From the NCBI RefSeq assembly GCF_002000245.1, contig NZ_MTCM01000005.1, forward strand, positions 62,001 to 126,000: a stretch of DNA of 64,000 nucleotides. The letters run 5' to 3'. The stretch comes from Sphingobacterium sp. CZ-UAM (GTDB lineage Bacteria; Bacteroidota; Bacteroidia; Sphingobacteriales; Sphingobacteriaceae). The first letter of the stretch is position 1. Each line of letters begins with the position of its first letter. Shown here piece after piece: positions 61,366 through 64,000 of this stretch. The notes under the pieces are model-generated. The model saw only the letters and a program-made list of their open reading frames with translations. It made no database searches and was not told where the DNA came from. Made by a program: the position numbers and the translations under genes.

Positions 61366-62280
61366 ATGAAAAAGCTAGTCCCATTCGCCCTCGCTATGGC
61401 CTTGTTCGTATCGATAAAAACTAAGGCCCAAGAACATCGTTTTGATCCACCATGGAATAATCCCCCAGAATCAGCCCTGAATTTTACAGTTCCGGGAATA
61501 GACAATATCCCAGATCTATACGGCGATATTGAGAATCCACAGTTAACCGTTTTCTTTGCGGGCAATCAGTTTATGGTCGTTGACGATCTATTAACATCTT
61601 TCAAACAGGAATATCCCCAATACAAACGGATTTTTGTAGAGACATTGCCTCCGGGAATTCTGGCCAAACAGATCAAAGGCGGTTCTATTACCATCGGTAA
61701 TCTACGCATCACGCATAAACCCGATATCTATACGGCAAGCAAACGTGCAATTAACGAGATGGCAGATTATTTCAGTCATACCCAAACCTATTGTTACAAC
61801 AATATTTGCCTGATGGTCCCCCAGGGCAACCCTGCAAATATCAAAACATTGAACGATCTGGGCAATTCCAATGTGCGCATTAGCATGCCCAACCCGCAAT
61901 GGGAAGGTATAGGTGAACAAATCAAAGCATCGTATAAAAAAGCTGGTGGCGAACAACTGGTCAGGAAGATTATGGAAGAAAAAGTAAAGGACGGAAGCAC
62001 GTATTTGACAAAAATACATCATCGTGAAAGCCCGATGCGTATCCTTTATGCCCAAGCTGATGTGGCTCCGGTCTGGACATCTGAAGTTGTCTATCAAAAA
62101 TTGATCGGTCATCCAGTAGAAGGCATTACAATTCCTGACAGTCAAAATACCACAGCAACTTATGTAGCCGCAAAGCTAAAAAATGCACCGCATGCTCAGG
62201 CAGCGGATGATTTCCTGAAATTTATGGATTCTCCTACAGCCAAGCAGATCTACAAGAAGTATGGCTTTACGATAGACTAA
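61366..62280 (+). CDS. periplasmic solute-binding protein without a transporter, 304 aa
   Basis: The start is the ATG at 61366. After a signal peptide (MKKLVPFALAMALFVSIKTKA) comes a two-lobe binding-protein fold resembling ModA/oxyanion-binding proteins: LTVFFAGNQFMVVDDLLTSF, CYNNICLMVPQGNPANIKTL, RISMPNPQWEGIG, APVWTSEVVYQ, and AADDFLKFMDSPTAKQIY. No permease or ATPase follows. The genes lie four bases apart, and a strong terminator ends the operon. It may deliver an oxyanion or sulfur compound to the cytochrome. A sensory role is the alternative. Confidence 0.85.
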   Translation: MKKLVPFALAMALFVSIKTKAQEHRFDPPWNNPPESALNFTVPGIDNIPDLYGDIENPQLTVFFAGNQFMVVDDLLTSFKQEYPQYKRIFVETLPPGILAKQIKGGSITIGNLRITHKPDIYTASKRAINEMADYFSHTQTYCYNNICLMVPQGNPANIKTLNDLGNSNVRISMPNPQWEGIGEQIKASYKKAGGEQLVRKIMEEKVKDGSTYLTKIHHRESPMRILYAQADVAPVWTSEVVYQKLIGHPVEGITIPDSQNTTATYVAAKLKNAPHAQAADDFLKFMDSPTAKQIYKKYGFTID

Positions 62281-62321
62281 AAAAAGAAAATGGATAATTA
62301 ATTATCCATTTTCTTTTTTTA
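62280..62321 (+). terminator. terminator after the solute-binding protein gene
   Basis: 20-base perfect arms centred on ATTAAT and ending in TTTTTTT begin at the last base of the stop codon. Confidence 0.9.
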
Positions 62322-62347
62322 CTTTAGGTCAAAATTAGCTGAATTGT

Positions 62348-63139
62348 ATGGTTCTATTCCTTAAAAAACTTCATCGCTATTGGTATTTTATCAGTGTTCT
62401 ACTTGTTTTCCTCGTTTTATTCCCCTATATCTATTTTTTAGCTCAGCAGCCAGAAAGGAATTATGCTCGGATTGCACGGATGAGACGCTGGGTTTCGATC
62501 GGTGGATCGGCCTTAGCGGGTGTATTTTTTAAAGTAAGTTACGAATCAAAAATGGACTGGAACAGGCCAATGGTGCTATGTCCCAATCATACCTCAGTGC
62601 TCGACATCACAGCACTTACGTACTTATGTCCGATCCCGTTTTCGTTTATCGGCAAAGCTTCTCTTCTTAAAAATCCCGTTACCCGTATATTCTTCAAAAC
62701 CATAGATATTCCTGTCACAAGGAGGAGCAAAGTTTCTTCTTTTAAAGCATTTCAACGGGCCAACGAACTTGTCCAAAGTGGCCGAAGTGTCGTTATTTTT
62801 CCGGAAGGAAAGATAGATGATGGATTTCCACCTCAAATACATGCTTTTAAGTCCGGAGCTTTTCGTATTGCGGTACAAAATGATGTGCCTGTAGTACCAA
62901 TCATCATTGAGAATGCATGGGATATTTTCTTTGATGACGGCGCTAAACGAGGATCGCATCCGGGAATTGTTAAAGTGCATGTTTTCTCGCCTATCGAAAC
63001 AAAAGATTTTGACGACAACAATGCAACTGAGCTGGAGAAAATTGTTTATGACAAAATGCATTCCTATTGGATTATGAAGAATAAATCGTATTTTCATCAA
63101 CCAGAGAACGTCCAAAAAATATGTCAGGAAAGATACTAA
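62348..63139 (+). CDS. PlsC-type 1-acyl-glycerol-3-phosphate acyltransferase, 263 aa
   Basis: The acyltransferase core holds the catalytic HX4D motif (NHTSVLD, His81/Asp86) and the acceptor motif FPEGKIDDG near 151-159, after an N-terminal membrane segment (about 12-32). It would transfer an acyl chain to lysophosphatidate or a related lipid at the inner membrane. It overlaps the ABC ATPase gene by 19 bases. Exact substrate uncertain. Confidence 0.92.
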   Translation: MVLFLKKLHRYWYFISVLLVFLVLFPYIYFLAQQPERNYARIARMRRWVSIGGSALAGVFFKVSYESKMDWNRPMVLCPNHTSVLDITALTYLCPIPFSFIGKASLLKNPVTRIFFKTIDIPVTRRSKVSSFKAFQRANELVQSGRSVVIFPEGKIDDGFPPQIHAFKSGAFRIAVQNDVPVVPIIIENAWDIFFDDGAKRGSHPGIVKVHVFSPIETKDFDDNNATELEKIVYDKMHSYWIMKNKSYFHQPENVQKICQERY

Positions 63140-63879
63140 TCGAAATCAAAGATATTGCGCGTGAATACCAAATTGGCTCGGAAACAATTCATGCGCTCAG
63201 TTCGGTTACACTCAATATCCATAAAGGAGAATTTGTAGCACTTATGGGTCCCTCGGGGTCTGGAAAATCTACGTTAATGAATATTCTAGGTTGCTTAGAT
63301 ACGCCAAGTAGAGGTGAATATATCCTCAATGGAATTAATGTAAGTGACATGTCAGAGGATGAACTCGCTGAAGTAAGAAACAAGGAAATAGGTTTCGTTT
63401 TTCAAACATTCAATCTACTCCCTAAGAGTACCGCACTGGAAAATGTGGCACTCCCATTGATCTATGCGGGATACAATAAGACCAAGCGTGAAGAAAAAGC
63501 CAGCAGCGCTTTGGAAAGTGTTGGATTGGGACATCGTATGGATCACAGGCCCAATGAGCTCTCGGGCGGACAACGTCAGCGGGTGGCAGTAGCCAGAGCC
63601 CTGATCAATGACCCCTCCATCATATTAGCTGACGAACCTACAGGGAATCTTGACACAAAGACATCTATTGAAATCATGGGTCTACTCGAAGAGATCCATT
63701 CCAAAGGGAACACCATTATCCTCGTCACACACGAAGAGGATATTGCTTTGCATGCACACCGTATTGTACGCATGCGTGATGGCTTAATAGAAAACGATTA
63801 TCCCAATCCCGATATCAAATCGGTATCGCCACGATTAAATGCGCTCAATGAAAAAGGGAGTGACTTTGAGAACATCTAG
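63121..63879 (+). CDS. ABC transporter ATP-binding protein, LolD/MacB type, 252 aa
   Basis: Walker A GPSGSGKS at 43-50, the Q-loop FVFQTFNLLP, signature LSGGQRQRVAVARAL, Walker B IILADEPTG and the switch His in VTHEEDIALHAH are all present. The family works with FtsX-type permeases. Its partner is not in the window, and the gene starts 19 bases inside the acyltransferase gene. A C-terminal tail of about 25 residues after the switch region is unusual for LolD but common in MacB-like ATPases. The role may be lipid or lipoprotein export. Confidence 0.93.
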   Translation: MSGKILIEIKDIAREYQIGSETIHALSSVTLNIHKGEFVALMGPSGSGKSTLMNILGCLDTPSRGEYILNGINVSDMSEDELAEVRNKEIGFVFQTFNLLPKSTALENVALPLIYAGYNKTKREEKASSALESVGLGHRMDHRPNELSGGQRQRVAVARALINDPSIILADEPTGNLDTKTSIEIMGLLEEIHSKGNTIILVTHEEDIALHAHRIVRMRDGLIENDYPNPDIKSVSPRLNALNEKGSDFENI

Positions 63880-63943
63880 AAAATATTATTTCATTATAAA
63901 TCAAACACTTATATTATTTACACAAAAATAACAGTTGATTTAC

Positions 63944-63973
63944 TTGTTTAAGTTAAATTAAATGATAGTTTTG
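63944..63973 (+). promoter_or_regulatory. Bacteroidota promoter for a gene beyond the window
   Basis: TTG (63944-63946), 19 bases, then TAGTTTTG (63966-63973) is an exact match to TTG-N19-TAnnTTTG. Confidence 0.75.
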
Positions 63974-64000
63974 CGAAAATAGAGAACTTAAATTGTTTTT

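Noticed and set aside
1..64000. tRNA or rRNA genes
   Set aside because: No cloverleaf with CCA-adjacent acceptor stem or rRNA core sequence was seen in the gaps between genes.

Overview
The window is chromosomal DNA from a member of the Bacteroidota, most likely order Sphingobacteriales (Sphingobacterium or Pedobacter type). Evidence: a gldC gliding-motility gene, bacillithiol synthesis (bshA), two GLPGLI/outer-membrane beta-barrel pairs, several FtsX permeases ending in SLRDE, and promoters of the Bacteroidota form TTG-N18..23-TAnnTTTG. Shine-Dalgarno sequences are weak or absent. The assignment is inferred from gene content; no rRNA or tRNA was seen.

Layout. 1-6274: an array of MacB/FtsX-type ABC permeases with their ATPase, interrupted at about 1.1-2.4 kb by a small accessory patch (two minus-strand genes, an XRE regulator, a 23-bp tandem repeat, a possible ATPase remnant) and by a scar of permease fragments at 5.07-5.5 kb. 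Two copies of a palindrome plus -24/-12-like promoter lie in this array. 6.3-9.2 kb: a SirB1-like protein, a lipoprotein and queH. 9.3-15.5 kb: a housekeeping run of yceD-like, rpmF, plsX, fabH, accB, accC, tatC and rpiB. 15.7-18.7 kb: an M28 peptidase and cbpA-cbpM. 18.7-23.3 kb (minus strand): DUF1003, arfB, a BlaI-type repressor, an M56/TonB_C antirepressor-like protein and a lipoprotein. 23.6-27.4 kb: bshA, pyrH, frr and a Tat-exported TIM-barrel protein. 27.4-35.2 kb (minus strand): purE, purK, nuoB, nuoA, ffh, a zinc peptidase, an ECF sigma factor and glyA. 35.4-43.3 kb: an A-type Fe-S carrier, ileS, a DksA-like protein, lspA, an M28 peptidase, an RmlD-like reductase and a thioesterase. 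43.4-46.0 kb (minus strand): EVE protein, gldC, a small membrane protein and a DEAD-box helicase. 46.1-48.6 kb: an S46 dipeptidyl-peptidase and a 59-residue histone-H1-like protein. 48.6-57.4 kb (minus strand): two tandem beta-barrel/GLPGLI cassettes behind an ECF sigma operon. 57.5-62.3 kb: an M20 peptidase, then a LysR regulator followed by a tight operon of diheme cytochrome c, exported DsrE protein and orphan solute-binding protein. 62.3-63.9 kb: a PlsC-type acyltransferase overlapping an ABC ATPase.

How they work together. Most of the window is core metabolism: fatty-acid initiation and biotin carboxylase, nucleotide synthesis, translation, protein export. The parts most worth a closer look are: (i) the cytochrome c/DsrE/solute-binding operon, which looks like an envelope sulfur-compound oxidation or sensing module; (ii) the repeated palindrome plus sigma-54-like promoter in the permease array, one copy now stranded upstream of a gene remnant; (iii) a CTCAATAC-based repeat lying directly against three unrelated start codons; (iv) an 11-bp-period repeat in the 600-bp gap between the ECF sigma gene and glyA; and (v) several very long perfect palindromes, one next to the BlaI-type repressor.
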